A DNA stretch of 40,927 bases from Gymnopilus junonius (lineage: Eukaryota; Basidiomycota; Agaricomycetes; Agaricales; Galerinaceae): contig JADNYJ010000294.1 of assembly GCA_015501075.1 (NCBI GenBank), positions 1-40,927 on the forward strand. Reading direction: 5' to 3'. The position numbers and the translations under genes were made by a program. Below the pieces are notes generated by a model. That model worked only from the letters and a program-made list of their open reading frames with translations. It was not told the origin of the DNA and made no database searches. Below, piece after piece: positions 20,343 to 31,277 of this stretch (within the stretch, counting starts at the first letter, position 1; every line of letters begins with the position of its first letter).

Positions 20343-22335
20343 ATGGCGCAGGATTTCGAGGTGACACAACTTGCGCACGAATTTGGCACCCACACGCATC
20401 ATAATCTCTTCCCACCATCTCAGGAAGATGAACATGGAAGAGTAAGATTGAGTTCAGAAATTCTTCAGTTTCTTCAAGATATAGAGGAAGAGGTATGTCT
20501 CGTCGCGTCATTTGACTGCAGTACTGAAATGCAAGGCTTAGCCCGCAGACCTCATCTTACGGCCGGTTCTCCAACCACCTCCCGTCGATGATTCTCTACC
20601 TTTTACACGTTATTTTATATCGTGAGTCACATCAATTTTACCTGAAAAATTGGCCATGGTCATTAAACGACTTTTGTACGCAGGTCTTCTCATAATACAT
20701 ACCTGCTCTCGAGGCAAATAATCGGGACGGCCTCGCCAGCTTCATATACCCATGTCCTCGGCCGCGACGCACGTTGTGTTGGTATGAGTACGATTTAAAT
20801 ATACATTAATACTCTAACGCGTTTCTTTTCTCACCGACAGAAATTGACGTCTGGCCTTCCTCCAAAGGCTTGATCGTTACTCATGGATATACCTTTAGCA
20901 AGAGCACTTCATTCTCATCAGTTTGCGAGGCCATTGGCGAAGCTGTGACCCCTGACGGCTGGCCCGTTTTCATAAGCCTTGAATGTCATGTCGACGTAGA
21001 AGGTCAGAAGGAGTTGGTGCACCAGATGGTGGACATTTTGGGGAACAAGTTAGTTAAAGGACGATTGGAGGATATTGATGATTATAATGTTACCCCAGCC
21101 GATTTGAGAGGACGAATTGTGTTGATGGTATGTCTTGTCCATTCTCAGTACCAAAACGGTGTATTGATCGGTGGCAGGTTGAATACTATCAACCGACGGC
21201 TTCAGGGACTGGAGAAAATGATCAGGCCTCAGCCTCAACTGTTTTTGTAGACGATGACGAAGGAGAAGAATTTGATGAGGAGTCCATCTTAGAGGGAGAA
21301 GATATATCAGACGCTGCCAGTGATCATGACCATTCTCTTTGGCCCTTCCATCGTCACAAGAAACCACCAAAGCCCCGTATTTCCGAAGAGCTTGCCGAAT
21401 TGGGATACTATGCACGCAGTCTCAAACCTCCGAAGGACTGGCTTGTGGAAAGTAAGCGATCTTTTTCCAAGACCCTCTTAATTCTACTGACAACTTTGAA
21501 GAAATAACTACCCCAGCCCATATTATGTTCAACGTTTCGGAGTCGAAATGTCTTTCTTTGATCCCTACCTCGGTCTCATCTTTGATTGAAAACAGTCTAA
21601 TGCACCTGCGACGCATCTTCCCCAAAGGCACGCGTATTGGTTCCAGCAATTTTGACCCTCTCACGTTCTGGAGAAACGGCAGTCAGGTTGCTAGTTTGAA
21701 CTGGCAGGTCTATGACAAAGGAATGCAAGTCAATGAAGCTATGTTTGTCGGGACTCCAGGGTGGGTGGAGAAGCCGCTCTCCATGAGGAACGCTTTGGAT
21801 GGTGAAGCTCACTCATCCGGTGGTCGGGAGAAATTGATTGTAGAGATCGTTGGTATCAGTTCATGTGAGTTCTTCTTCCTTCCTTTATTCTCCACGAATC
21901 CAATCTTTTGCAGTGCCGGTACCAAAGGATCATCTAGATAAGCCTTTCTCAACCTATCTGCATGCGGAATTACTACATTCAGGTGGTGACCTTGAATGGA
22001 GATCCAAGACGATCAAGGTGCAGCCAGGGTCAGAAGGCTATGCAGATGTTTCCTGGCAAAGTCAATTCGAATGGGAATACGATGTCGACGACATGACTTT
22101 CTTGAGGTAAGCTTCAGCGCCCTCAGGCTAATCTATCCGCTTAAACAATGTGTCTTAATTTAGGTTAACTGTCTTCCACGACCACTTTGGCAAGGATGAG
22201 CAGATGCTTGTCTTCTGCGCTCGTCTTACGCATGTGGTTGTGGACCAGTGGGTCCTAGTAAGAATGTTGGATATGAAGGGAAAGAACTCCGATGCAACTC
22301 TTTTGGCAAAATTTTCAAACTCTCAAGTCCAATGA
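20343..22335 (+). CDS. PLC1: Phosphoinositide-specific phospholipase C, short form
   Basis: This enzyme cleaves phosphatidylinositol 4,5-bisphosphate into inositol trisphosphate and diacylglycerol at the membrane. Eight exons (20343-20492, 20542-20621, 20684-20781, 20841-21127, 21178-21451, 21502-21864, 21914-22106, 22164-22335) sum to 1617 nt, 538 aa. The X box holds YFISSSHNTYL with catalytic His80 and [19 protein letters not shown] with the second catalytic His124 and the Glu110 and Asp112 metal ligands. The X-Y linker is acidic ([13 protein letters not shown]) and ends in a His/Lys-rich piece. The Y box contains [14 protein letters not shown]-like [19 protein letters not shown], and [22 protein letters not shown]2-type region follows (DYSW-like [20 protein letters not shown]). 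Only about 75 residues precede the X box, so no room is seen for PH plus EF-hand domains as in PLC-delta. It converges on the P450 gene with a 163-base gap. Confidence 0.93.
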
Positions 22336-22498
22336 TTTCGACTCCCTTAGTGAGCAATCATCTCCTTACTTCCGGAAATGACGTGTTCAAAGATATAGAT
22401 TGTTAGTTTTTCAGTATATTATACAACGACTCCGGATTGAATTCATCCGTTATTATTATATCTTGCCTCGAAGTGGTTAAAGCCCTTTGAACTCGTTA

Positions 22499-24644
22499 TC
22501 ATTTAGATTGTGCCTTCATTAACGCTTCTTCGATTAATTGCAGCGCACGAGGCGAACGAGGAGTAATTGCACACTTGAAGGGTGTCTTCTGGCTGTTAGA
22601 CCCGTGGTTAGTTTTACAGATTTACTCATTCGCCACGCAGCTGACCTGATCATTCCATCTGAATAGCCGTCGTCTATTTCAATGTCATTTCCCAGTTCAT
22701 CTTTCGCTTTCGCGATGTCAAACGTCGCCAAGAGCGCCGCTATAAACAGCCACATCTGGCATTCGGTCCAATCTGTCAATTGTCTTTACACACTAAGCTC
22801 ATGAGAACTTACTGTGGCGCTTGCAACGTGCTGTCCAACGCAAACTCTTTTTTTAGAACACGCGACAGAGTCAGATCCCAGGTAGCTGCTTGCACAGGTA
22901 ACGAAACTGACCTTCTTCCGAATCCATACGCAAGAACTCTGTCGTCGCTGTTCAACTTTCCATCGGCGTCCAAGAATCTCTCTGGATTAAATTTCCCTGG
23001 TTCTCGATATACCTTTTCGTCGTGCGCCATGGCCCTACAGAACCCTTCTGTGGAAAGATTTCTGCTGTTAAACTGAACCAGATGCTTACCAGATGTTTGC
23101 GAACACAGCGGTCCCTGATAAACAGAGGACGACATTAGCGGAACCGATCAGCGAATAAAAAGCCATAGGGAGCCAACCTTTTGGTATGACGTATCCCTTA
23201 TACATGTCGTCGTTCGCACTAAAGTGGGGGACACCAAGAGGGCCTGGTGGCCTCCAGCGAAATAGTTCACGATACATGGCCTCGACATATGGTAATGACT
23301 CTCTGTCATTGTATTCTGGCAGTCTTTCTGGTCCTATGATACGGTCGATTTCGACCTGCGCCTTTTTCTGGAATTCTGGAAACGTGGCCATTGCATAAAA
23401 GAAAGACTTGGTAGCGGAGATTGCCTAAAACAGAAAAGTCTGCCGAAGCTCTTTTCTCGTTTGAAGAGCCAACCTACCGTATCAGCTCCAGCTGGGAATC
23501 TGGGTCATTATTCAGTCGACGACGAATCAAGACAACAGCTTACCGCTGTAGACTGTGGCTGCAATTCTTTCTATTGACATCGCCTCTTCGTCGGTCTCTG
23601 ATGTGTATCTCTCCAGAAATGATGTTACAAAGGATGGTCTAGCAGTGCCTTCTGCCTAAATCATGCTCAGCAGCAAACTTCTGGTAGAAAGGATAGACCG
23701 AAATATACCAAAGCCTTTCTGCAGTACTCCATTGGAAGCTTTTGCGTTTGCTCGGTCATCTTGCGTATCTCCGCGGCGAACTTCTGTGTGCCCATGATAG
23801 GCGGTATACGGCAGAGGATAGGAAAAATGTTAAGGAGGGTAGCACCGGGCACAAGCAAGGAATTCCCGAGTCTCTGTCCTTTCTCCGCCACTTCGATGAA
23901 CGGATCTTCGAATGATTTGACGTCGTACCCATACATTGTGGCCATCGGAATCGAGATTGCTAACCTAAGCAGATAAAGAGACTGTAGTTCGGTACCGAGG
24001 TGTTTTCCAAGGACGTACATTTTACAATGCTCCTGGAATTTATCCGGCCTAATCAGCAAGTTGCCCAAAAATTCATGAACCTTGCGAGTTTGGATGGGAT
24101 GGTAGAATGTCGCTGCTTTGCGATGGAACGTTTGCTGGCAAATCTTGCGGTGATACTTCCATTTCTCGTCGTAATCCATGAGGCCGATGTTAGAGTCCCA
24201 TCCCATCCTGGTGTAAAGCAATATGAGCATCAATGCCTTCGTTTGCTTTTTTGGACTTACAAATCAACTATCGGGATCCTTGGTCTGCCTGAATAATTGT
24301 GGGACCTCTTCTCAAGCAACTCATCTGCGTCGTCACGGTTATTGAGGATAAGAATTTGATTTCCAAGGGCAGAACTGTATAGGATGTCACCTACGATTTA
24401 CAATCAGCCCTTTCCAGACAAGGGAAGTCGAAGCAAACTCACTTTGATAAATTTTGCCCCACTTGCAGTACTCTATCCATGGCTTCTTCGTTGGAAAGTC
24501 GAAAGTGCTTCCGATGAAAGGCCATCCCTTTGGTCCAGGAGGGTAAGACCGACGTCTCTTACCTTCCCTCCAGGATCTGCAGAGCATGGTTACAATGAAA
24601 ACTCCTGTTAGGAAGAAGACTAATTCGTGGAGTCCTAGCGCCAT
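22499..24644 (-). CDS. Cytochrome P450 monooxygenase, fungal microsomal type
   Basis: A haem-thiolate monooxygenase anchored in the ER. Twelve exons on the minus strand (from 24644-24443, 24390-24261, 24207-24019, 23964-23709, 23655-23544, 23491-23478, 23424-23178, 23114-23090, 23034-22912, 22846-22813, 22755-22646 to 22592-22499) sum to 1536 nt, 511 aa. The N-terminal helix LVFFLTGVFIVTML is followed by the hinge YPPGPKGWPFIG. The C-helix WKYHRKICQQTF is present. The I-helix oxygen-binding motif AGADT is completed by a 14-nt exon. The K-helix ExxR is EAMYRELFRW, PERF appears as FNPERF, and the haem loop is YGFGRRVCVG with the ligand Cys and Tyr in place of the usual Phe. Substrate is unknown. 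It resembles OrdA-like fungal P450s. The gene is intact, with a TATA box about 50 bases upstream of the ATG. Confidence 0.92.
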
Positions 24645-24691
24645 AATTGTGAATCTTCTGAATAGCTGTTGTGTGTCCTTTATCCTGTACT

Positions 24692-24698
24692 CTTTTAT
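24692..24698 (-). promoter_or_regulatory. Probable TATA box of the P450 gene
   Basis: Minus-strand TATAAAA lies about 50 bases upstream of the ATG at 24644, a common spacing in fungi. It is called from motif and position only. Confidence 0.45.
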
Positions 24699-25221
24699 AT
24701 GGTCTGTTGTCCCCATTTTAGGTAAATTTGGCACAGTCCAATGCACTGGGTAATTGCATACAGTCCAACGCCGTTGAAAACTCCTTGCAGCATGTCCGTC
24801 ACTGAACTCTTTTTGACACCACGGTGTACGTACAACCTGCGTGCCGCTGCTATTCGGAAGGAAGGAATTAGATGCAATTAGTTCATAAAAAAGCGACATA
24901 CCCGACTAACTAAAAAAGTGGCGAGGTGAGACCTGCACTGACACAATGTCACAAGGTCGAGGCGCGTTGCACGCGGCTTCTGCATTTTTTTATGTTCTTT
25001 TATTTGTCTCGCTTCTGTACACTTGCGTGCTTTCGAGATCCTTTATCCTGGAAATTAACTGTCAATCTCTCCTGGCTTCCCCTGCTCTGTGTTCCAGTTT
25101 TGGATTTCCCTAGATATAACCGTTATCTTGCGTTCATTTATTCCCTCATTTCTTGCAGCGTATGAAATTTGCTTTTGGAACCCAGACGTAAATCCCTTGC
25201 CATGATGTAGCACTCACATGA

Positions 25222-25407
25222 TTACTGGTTATCTGGTGCCTTCAGCGTAATACGGTTGTCGCCGACCCTGACTTCGAGTCGTGGGTTCTCTGACTCGTGC
25301 CTCAATTCGCTGTTCAATATACCCTTGGGGTCTCCTTTATTCTGAACGTCTCCGACTCCTGTAGCCCTCATTTCATGTCGGTTTTCTTTATGTGCATTCT
25401 CACTCAT
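25222..25407 (-). CDS. Small hydrophilic hypothetical protein (61 codons)
   Basis: A single open frame starting at ATG 25407 encodes a charged 61-aa product with blocks ATGVGDVQNKGDPKG, ILNSELRHESENP and LEVRVGDNRITLKA. Codon use looks coding-like and it lies alone in the 1.4-kb gap between the divergent P450 and sugar transporter genes. I do not recognise a family and cannot exclude a chance frame. The remainder of the gap 24645-26040 shows no gene. Confidence 0.35.
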   Translation of the reverse strand: MSENAHKENRHEMRATGVGDVQNKGDPKGILNSELRHESENPRLEVRVGDNRITLKAPDNQ

Positions 25408-25973
25408 AAAGTGCCGAACTGTAAACAGTTTGAAGGATAGTTCCTTAAGAGATTAGATACATCTGATAAGGTTAGTACCTAATAGATTCCCTGATTTGAT
25501 TATGCAGTAAACCTAAAATTCTTTGATCCTGCAAAAATGGGATTTTCGTACAGATTTGCCTCTCGATTCCAATTTGTTGGCACCTATTTGGGGAACATCA
25601 TTGTGGCGTGTGCGATTTAGCGCCCTAATCATGTGATGTATTCAACAAAAAGTACGTCATTGGTCTGCCTATAATGCGTATTATTTTGGAGATTGCACCA
25701 AGCACTCATCCCTCAATGCCCAGATAAAATTTGAGTGCTAGGTCAAGTTCTGGTTCACCATTCGAAACTAAGGAAACAATTACAATTACAGGGCGATTCG
25801 ATCCCACATTGCGTATGTCTCTATGAATCGTCTACGATGTTCAGTCGCAATGATGATCAGCTGTGGGGCGCATGTCAGTCCATTTCACAATCCCTGCCAG
25901 CAGGATCAAAAATGTGGCGAAAATAGCCCTCCTAAAGAGACGGAGGCACGAACGAAGCGGAATGACATCATCT

Positions 25974-25979
25974 TATAAA
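25974..25979 (+). promoter_or_regulatory. Probable TATA box of the sugar transporter gene
   Basis: TATAAA lies about 62 bases upstream of the ATG at 26041, in a plausible position for a fungal core promoter. Confidence 0.45.
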
Positions 25980-26040
25980 GTCTGCGTTCAATTAGGACTA
26001 TCCATATTCAACGCCCCGTCATCAACACCTCTCGATAATC

Positions 26041-28307
26041 ATGCCTCTTTTCTACATGTATGTAAAGCTTTCTACCTCTGACTCTTGGATCTATTTAAAT
26101 TTTTCGACAATAGGCATGGGATGCCCATCGGTGGGACGGCGATTATGCTCGCCCTCGTAGCCAGCATGGGGGCTTTATTTTCGGCTATGACACTGGTCAA
26201 ATCAGCGACATTCTGCTTATGGATGATTTCAAACTTCGTTTCGCAACGTGCTCAAATCTGACGGACGCTAATACCTGCGAATTCACCGTTGTAAGAGCTG
26301 GACTGATCGTCTCACTGCTTTCTATCGGAACCTTGGCTGGAGCTTTGCTGGGAGCCCCGTATGTGTATTAGGCTATCTTCAATCCCTGGAATACTGAATT
26401 GTTGAGAAAGCATTGCTGACCGTCTAGGAAGACGTTATGCCATGGTGGTGGAATGCGTGCTCTTTTGCATTGGTGTCATCATTCAAATAACCAGCACCCA
26501 TGTATGGCAACAAATCGCTATAGGTCGATTGGTATCCGGCCTCGCAGTTGGTGCTCTAAGTGCTGCTGTCCCAATGGTACCGTTCATTATTCATTGACTA
26601 CTATATCATATCTCACATGGTCGTAGTATCAAGCAGAGACAGCCCCAACACAAATACGAGGTACTTTGACTGCAACTTATCAATTGTTCATTACTTTGGG
26701 GATCCTGGTTGCATGTACGTGCCTTTACACTACAATGGTTGGCTGGTTATCCAATCTCCCCTTCTAGATTGCATAGCGATTGGAACCAGAGCGTTGCCCG
26801 GTGCACAGTCCTGGCAAACTGTGATAGGAATTGGTCTTATCTGGCCCTGCGTTCTAGCGGCAGGGATCTTGTTCATGCCCGAGTCTCCACGATGGTTATG
26901 TGCTCATGGCAGACCGCAAGAAGCAGAACGTTCTGTTGCCAGGGCACACGGCGTCAGAATGAGTGGGGAGAAGATCGACCCTTTTGTGCGAGCTGAGGTG
27001 GATGAAATCTCGAATCAAATTGAAATGGAAAAGCATATCAGGGCTGGATGGATCGACTGCTTTAAGCCTCAAAATAAGACCCTATATCGTACCCTACTTG
27101 GGATGTCACTTCAAAGCCTGCAACAATTAACTGGCGCAAATTATTTCTTTTATTATGGCGCTACCGTCTTCCAGAGCGTCGGCATTTCCGATAGCTTTGT
27201 CACTCAAATTATTCTAGGTGCAGTAAATTTTGTGTGTACCTTTGGTGGCTTATATGTCATGGAACGCGTGCGTAGCGACATTGTTTCAAATCAGCTTTTT
27301 TTTCTGACTTTCCGCGAAGTTTGGACGCAGGCGTCCTTTAATTTACGGAGGAATTTGGCAATCTGCTTGGCTTTTTGTTTTCGCCGCAGCGGGTACGGCG
27401 AAAGACCCAATTACTAATCCAGGCATAGGAAAGCGTGAGTCCTCGTTGCTTTGTGGCTGGTTTCTTACATACTCTGACTTCCGTTCTTGCATATCTATAG
27501 TCATGATAATCAGTGCATGCATGTTCATTCTAGGATATGCCATGACATGGGCTCCTGGCGTTTGGATTCTCATCGGAGAGACCTTCCCCACCCGTTCTAG
27601 GGCCAAACAAGGTGCCCTGTCGACGGCTAGTAACTGGTACGATATCTGCCTTTTTAAGCATTATAAACGTATAATACCCTGCTATCCGATTGCAGGTTAT
27701 GGAATTTCCTGATTGCATTTTTCACTCCTTTCATTGTGTCCGCTATCAAATTCAGATATGGATTTGTCTTCGCTGGTGAGCCTTATTTGTCGGACCTCTG
27801 AAGACATACTGACCCGTATTTTTAGCCTGCAATTTATTAGGCGCCTGCGTCGTTTTCTTTTTCTTATATGAAAGTTCGGATTTATCGCTGGAGAGTGTTG
27901 ATGTCGTAAGTCATTCAAATATAGCCAAGGCTGTTGGACGATTTAACTTAAGAGTATCCTGTTCGCTATTACAGATGTACAATGATCCCAACTGCAAGCC
28001 GTGGACGTCGACTTCATGGGCTCCTGCGGGATATGCCTCTCGATTCGATTTAACAGAACAGACCAAGGCTGCCCAAGCCAGGAAACCCCTTGCGAGCGGT
28101 GCGTTGGAAGAGAAACACATCGAGGACACAGGTGGTAATGGCCACACTAACGGCACGGCGAGCGCCTTGGGAGGGAAAGCGCCGTCGGGTGGTTCCGAGG
28201 CAGACAGCGGAAGGCCATCGAGCAGCACGGTGGTGCATCCATCCGACGGTCAATACCTGGCCAGTCGCAGTTTAAATGGAGGAGAAAATAGCACAGGTGT
28301 ACTCTGA
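26041..28307 (+). CDS. MFS sugar (hexose/monosaccharide) transporter, one base missing in a G run
   Basis: A plasma-membrane sugar:proton symporter of the MFS sugar-porter family with about 12 helices. Ten exons (26041-26057, 26114-26358, 26411-26576, 26627-26714, 26768-27267, 27320-27434, 27501-27636, 27696-27775, 27826-27905, 27975-28307) give 1760 nt, one short of a codon multiple. The break is in exon 2. [17 protein letters not shown] runs into a five-G run at 26168-26172, and the family motif [12 protein letters not shown] follows in the next frame. Family motifs are [27 protein letters not shown] with [42 protein letters not shown] and [14 protein letters not shown]. The C-terminus has a long Ser/Gly-rich cytoplasmic tail. 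Everything except one base is clean, so the gene may be functional in the organism. Confidence 0.85.
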
Positions 28308-28551
28308 AATACTCTTTGAAGACGTGAAACACGGATTCTTACTTGGAGGATTATTTATTCTTGATATCGTATGTAATTTGTCCTACATTTGCGTCTTATT
28401 CCCTGATCTTTTTCAATGTATTTACGCTGTGTAGCTGTCTATTGTTGTATTATGCTGCTGTCTTTCCTTGTATTGTACGTCGATTATAAATTGTCCGTTT
28501 TATAGGATATAGATATCTGAAATTATGGAGAGACGATTGACCAAAGTTAAT

Positions 28552-30190
28552 TTATAAGGCCACAGATGTCCGATGATGAATGTCCACCAGCTCAGTGAAG
28601 TCAGGACACTTGTTGTGATATTCTCGCTGAATTCTCGTCCCAATGGCGTAGAGCTTTCCAGTTAAGTGGTCTTCCCAATCCATCTCCCTCCTTTCTCCTC
28701 GGAGGTCCTTGTCCCATCCGACATGCTCCCATACTTTGTAAGGGCTGTACAGATGGTTTATCTCGAAATGCTCAGCACGCGTCCAGAAGAGAAGGTCAAT
28801 TCCCTGCGACTCGAAAAAATGGCGAGTTTCAACATAGTATCGAAGAACGTCAGGAGACTTCATGTTACGGCAATCTTTGCTTCTCGTTTCAGGAACGTCC
28901 CTCAACCATTCGACAGCGTACACGATCTCCACCTCGGGAATTTGAAGGATGATGGGGTTGCTTAAAATGGTTGCAATCTCTGTTACATCAATTCTCTGAT
29001 CGATGAGCGATAATTTTCTGAGCCGGCAGCCTGAATTAACAAGAAATTTGTTCAACAGGTCAGAGTGTGGTTCGTCCTGGGGCGCCTGGAAATAGTTCCT
29101 GGGAGACCAGCGGAGCTCCAATTCAACCAGATTGGGCATCATAAAGTGTTTGAGCAGAGACAATGGACCAGGAAATGGATCGCTACGGATAGAGATCTTG
29201 GTCAGGTTCGGAAGACTGGTTTTTGGACCTTCGGAAATGTGGGTGAGTGGTCCGATGAGCATCCCCGCCAAGGTTATCTCTCTTGCAGAGACACAGTTTC
29301 TAACAATCTCCACAGCGCAGTCCACTGTCAGATGCTTCTTCAAGTAGAGGGTCTCAAGGCGAGAAAATGGAAGGTCGTCGAGATCGACATGCCCAAATCG
29401 ATGCTCAGTAAGGCGAAAGTGGCGAAGGGCGGGAAAGAATAAAAGCCAGCCAGATGCATCGAAAGAAAGTTCCACGATTCTCGTATCAATCTCCAGTGTC
29501 TCAACCTGGCTGAAGGGTTTCGGCGGTTCATGGAGAGAATCCGGATGCATCAATTCGTTCAGCTTTTGACAAAGGCCTTTGTTGAGTTGGATTGACAGAA
29601 CTTGGCATCTCTCCGCATACTCGAAAAAGAGACCCAAAGTCGCCTTTTCCTCCTTTTCCTCCACAGAAGCTCGCATGTACTCGTCGTTATATTGGCTGGA
29701 AGTATCGGAAGGGGCAATATGCAGGTAGAGTGGGGTTGTGTTGCCAGACAACTGCAACCAACGCTGGACGAACCGAGCACTGGGACGGGACTTTCCAGAT
29801 AGATTGGGCATCGCAGATATCCGGTTCCATAGAGTGTGGGTGGACTGAGCGAGACTACGCCAGCGCCTGTTTATCGAGAGAAAGACATACGGCACATTAA
29901 GAATGGAAGGAAAAGGTGATAAGAACTGTTTGTCAGAAGGAAGCTCCACAGAAGGTTTATGAGCGACTCTGTATTTATAAAATATTGAGTCCGTCAAGTC
30001 TTCGATATCGTCATAACCTAGAGTGCTACCAAACATTGACGTGCAGGTTAGGAATATCTCTCGGAGGACATCGTCGCACAGTCTGTCGACAGCAGAGTGC
30101 ACTGGACGATCCTACAGACACAATAACATCAGTGCATTGTTATCGGGAACAAAGGGAAGGAGACACTACCGTAATAGTGCTGTTGTCCAT
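28552..30190 (-). CDS. F-box/LRR protein, intact
   Basis: Exon 1 (30190-30170, MDNSTIT) is joined over a 58-nt intron to a long exon (30111-28552), totalling 1581 nt, 526 aa. The N-terminal F-box is divergent (DRLCDDVLREIFLTCTSM), and the next conserved block LSINRRWRSLAQSTHTLWNRI is typical. After WLQLSGNTTPLYLHI come leucine-rich stretches such as LFFPALRHFRLTEHRF, FSRLETLYLKKHLTVD, LPNLTKISI and MPNLVELELRW. It would act as a substrate receptor of an SCF ubiquitin ligase with unknown target. Among the six F-box genes of this window it is the only one with a complete unbroken frame. It converges on the sugar transporter gene; the 244-base gap between them holds only 3' flanking sequence. 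Confidence 0.85.
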
Positions 30191-30283
30191 GCTTCGAATG
30201 TTATCTTTTGCTGAGTGTGGCTTGCGTATCGAGATTGACGGAGGCTCGAGACAGAGATGCTTAAAGAAAAGGGAAGAAGAGAC

Positions 30284-30289
30284 ACTTTA
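30284..30289 (-). promoter_or_regulatory. Probable TATA box of the intact F-box gene
   Basis: Minus-strand TATAAA lies about 94 bases upstream of the ATG at 30190. Motif and position only. Confidence 0.4.
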
Positions 30290-30470
30290 TAAAGGAGCAC
30301 CCAGATTCGTTTTGCCACCACTCCGCCCATTTTCTGACAATGGCCCAACCTTCCCATAACTGGTATCTCGTGGGCTCGCAGAACAAAGGAGACAAGACGG
30401 ACAAATTTTGACATGTCACATGGCGGAGTCGTCCAACGTACGTACTTGTATCAATGAATTAGAAATAGCC

Positions 30471-30484
30471 TATCCGAACGGATA
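30471..30484. promoter_or_regulatory. 14-bp palindrome TATCCGAACGGATA
   Basis: This is a perfect inverted repeat of TATCCG with a 2-base spacer, in the divergent gap 30191-31277 between the F-box and peroxiredoxin genes. It combines an everted CCG/CGG pair, the half-site type of Zn2Cys6 fungal activators, with GATA words on both sides. A regulator-binding site is an inference. No gene is seen in this gap. Confidence 0.4.
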
Positions 30485-30622
30485 ACGTCGCAGTAGAGCG
30501 CTGCTCGTCGAGTCATTAGTGGCAAACGAAGTCGAGTGATATGTTCGAGTTGGAGTTGGGAAAAATTAAAAAGTTGCAGCTTGAACAATTGGCATGAATG
30601 ACTATGTCACAATAAAGCATTA

Positions 30623-30655
30623 GATAATAAGATAAGAAAACAAGATAATCTTATC
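30623..30655. promoter_or_regulatory. Cluster of four GATA motifs
   Basis: Within about 33 bases there are GATA words at about 30623, 30631 (AGATAAG) and 30644 on the plus strand and one on the minus strand (TTATC) at about 30651-30655. Fungal GATA factors such as AreA/NIT2 and iron regulators bind HGATAR, often as clusters. The site is about 630 bases upstream of the peroxiredoxin ATG. Confidence 0.4.
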
Positions 30656-31277
30656 CGATCAGAGCCTGTTTGGCCCAACCAGAGGCGCTTAGCATAATAA
30701 CATTAAATCGTTAGGCCAGTTGGATGAGGTTGGATGCTGGTGTATGTAGCATCCTACCCCATCGTCAAATCTCTGGCAGGCGTTACTTTTAAGGAAAAGA
30801 TTCATGTTCCTCTTTTTTGGAAGTGGGCGTTCGAGGCCGGTCGCCGACCATCGCCGCTCGCGCCATGTTACGTGTAAGCCGAGTGATGGCGAGTGATGGT
30901 TGCGGTGTTGACGGGATGTACGTAAAGCTGACGGACCTTGTAATTTAGTTGAAATTGGAATTAAAAATTTCAACCGTATCATTCCAACCCCATCGATCTG
31001 TGTTTCTCAGCACGCAGAATGGTATGTGCGAATCACCCATTTTTCAGGTAAACTCCCTGTTTATTTTGCCTCTGAGGCTCAAACCTTGACGGCAATGAGG
31101 ACCTGGCCGGCCCAGGCCGGGTTGATCTAGACTTGGCCTAAAAAGGGTAGGACCAAGATAAGCAAACAGTGACAAAGAACGCGTCTCGTAATAAAAAATC
31201 GCATCGCGCAATTCTCCGATACTGATCTTTCTACAACCTAACCCCAACTTCACACTGCGTAGAAACCCTCATACAAA

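Noticed and set aside
24645..24899. In-frame N-terminal extension of the P450 to a methionine at 24899
   Set aside because: P450s start just before the membrane helix; the extension is not hydrophobic, and a TATA box lies inside it.
31104..31124. GC-rich near-palindrome with CCTGG and CCAGG arms
   Set aside because: The symmetry is imperfect and short; not enough to claim a site.
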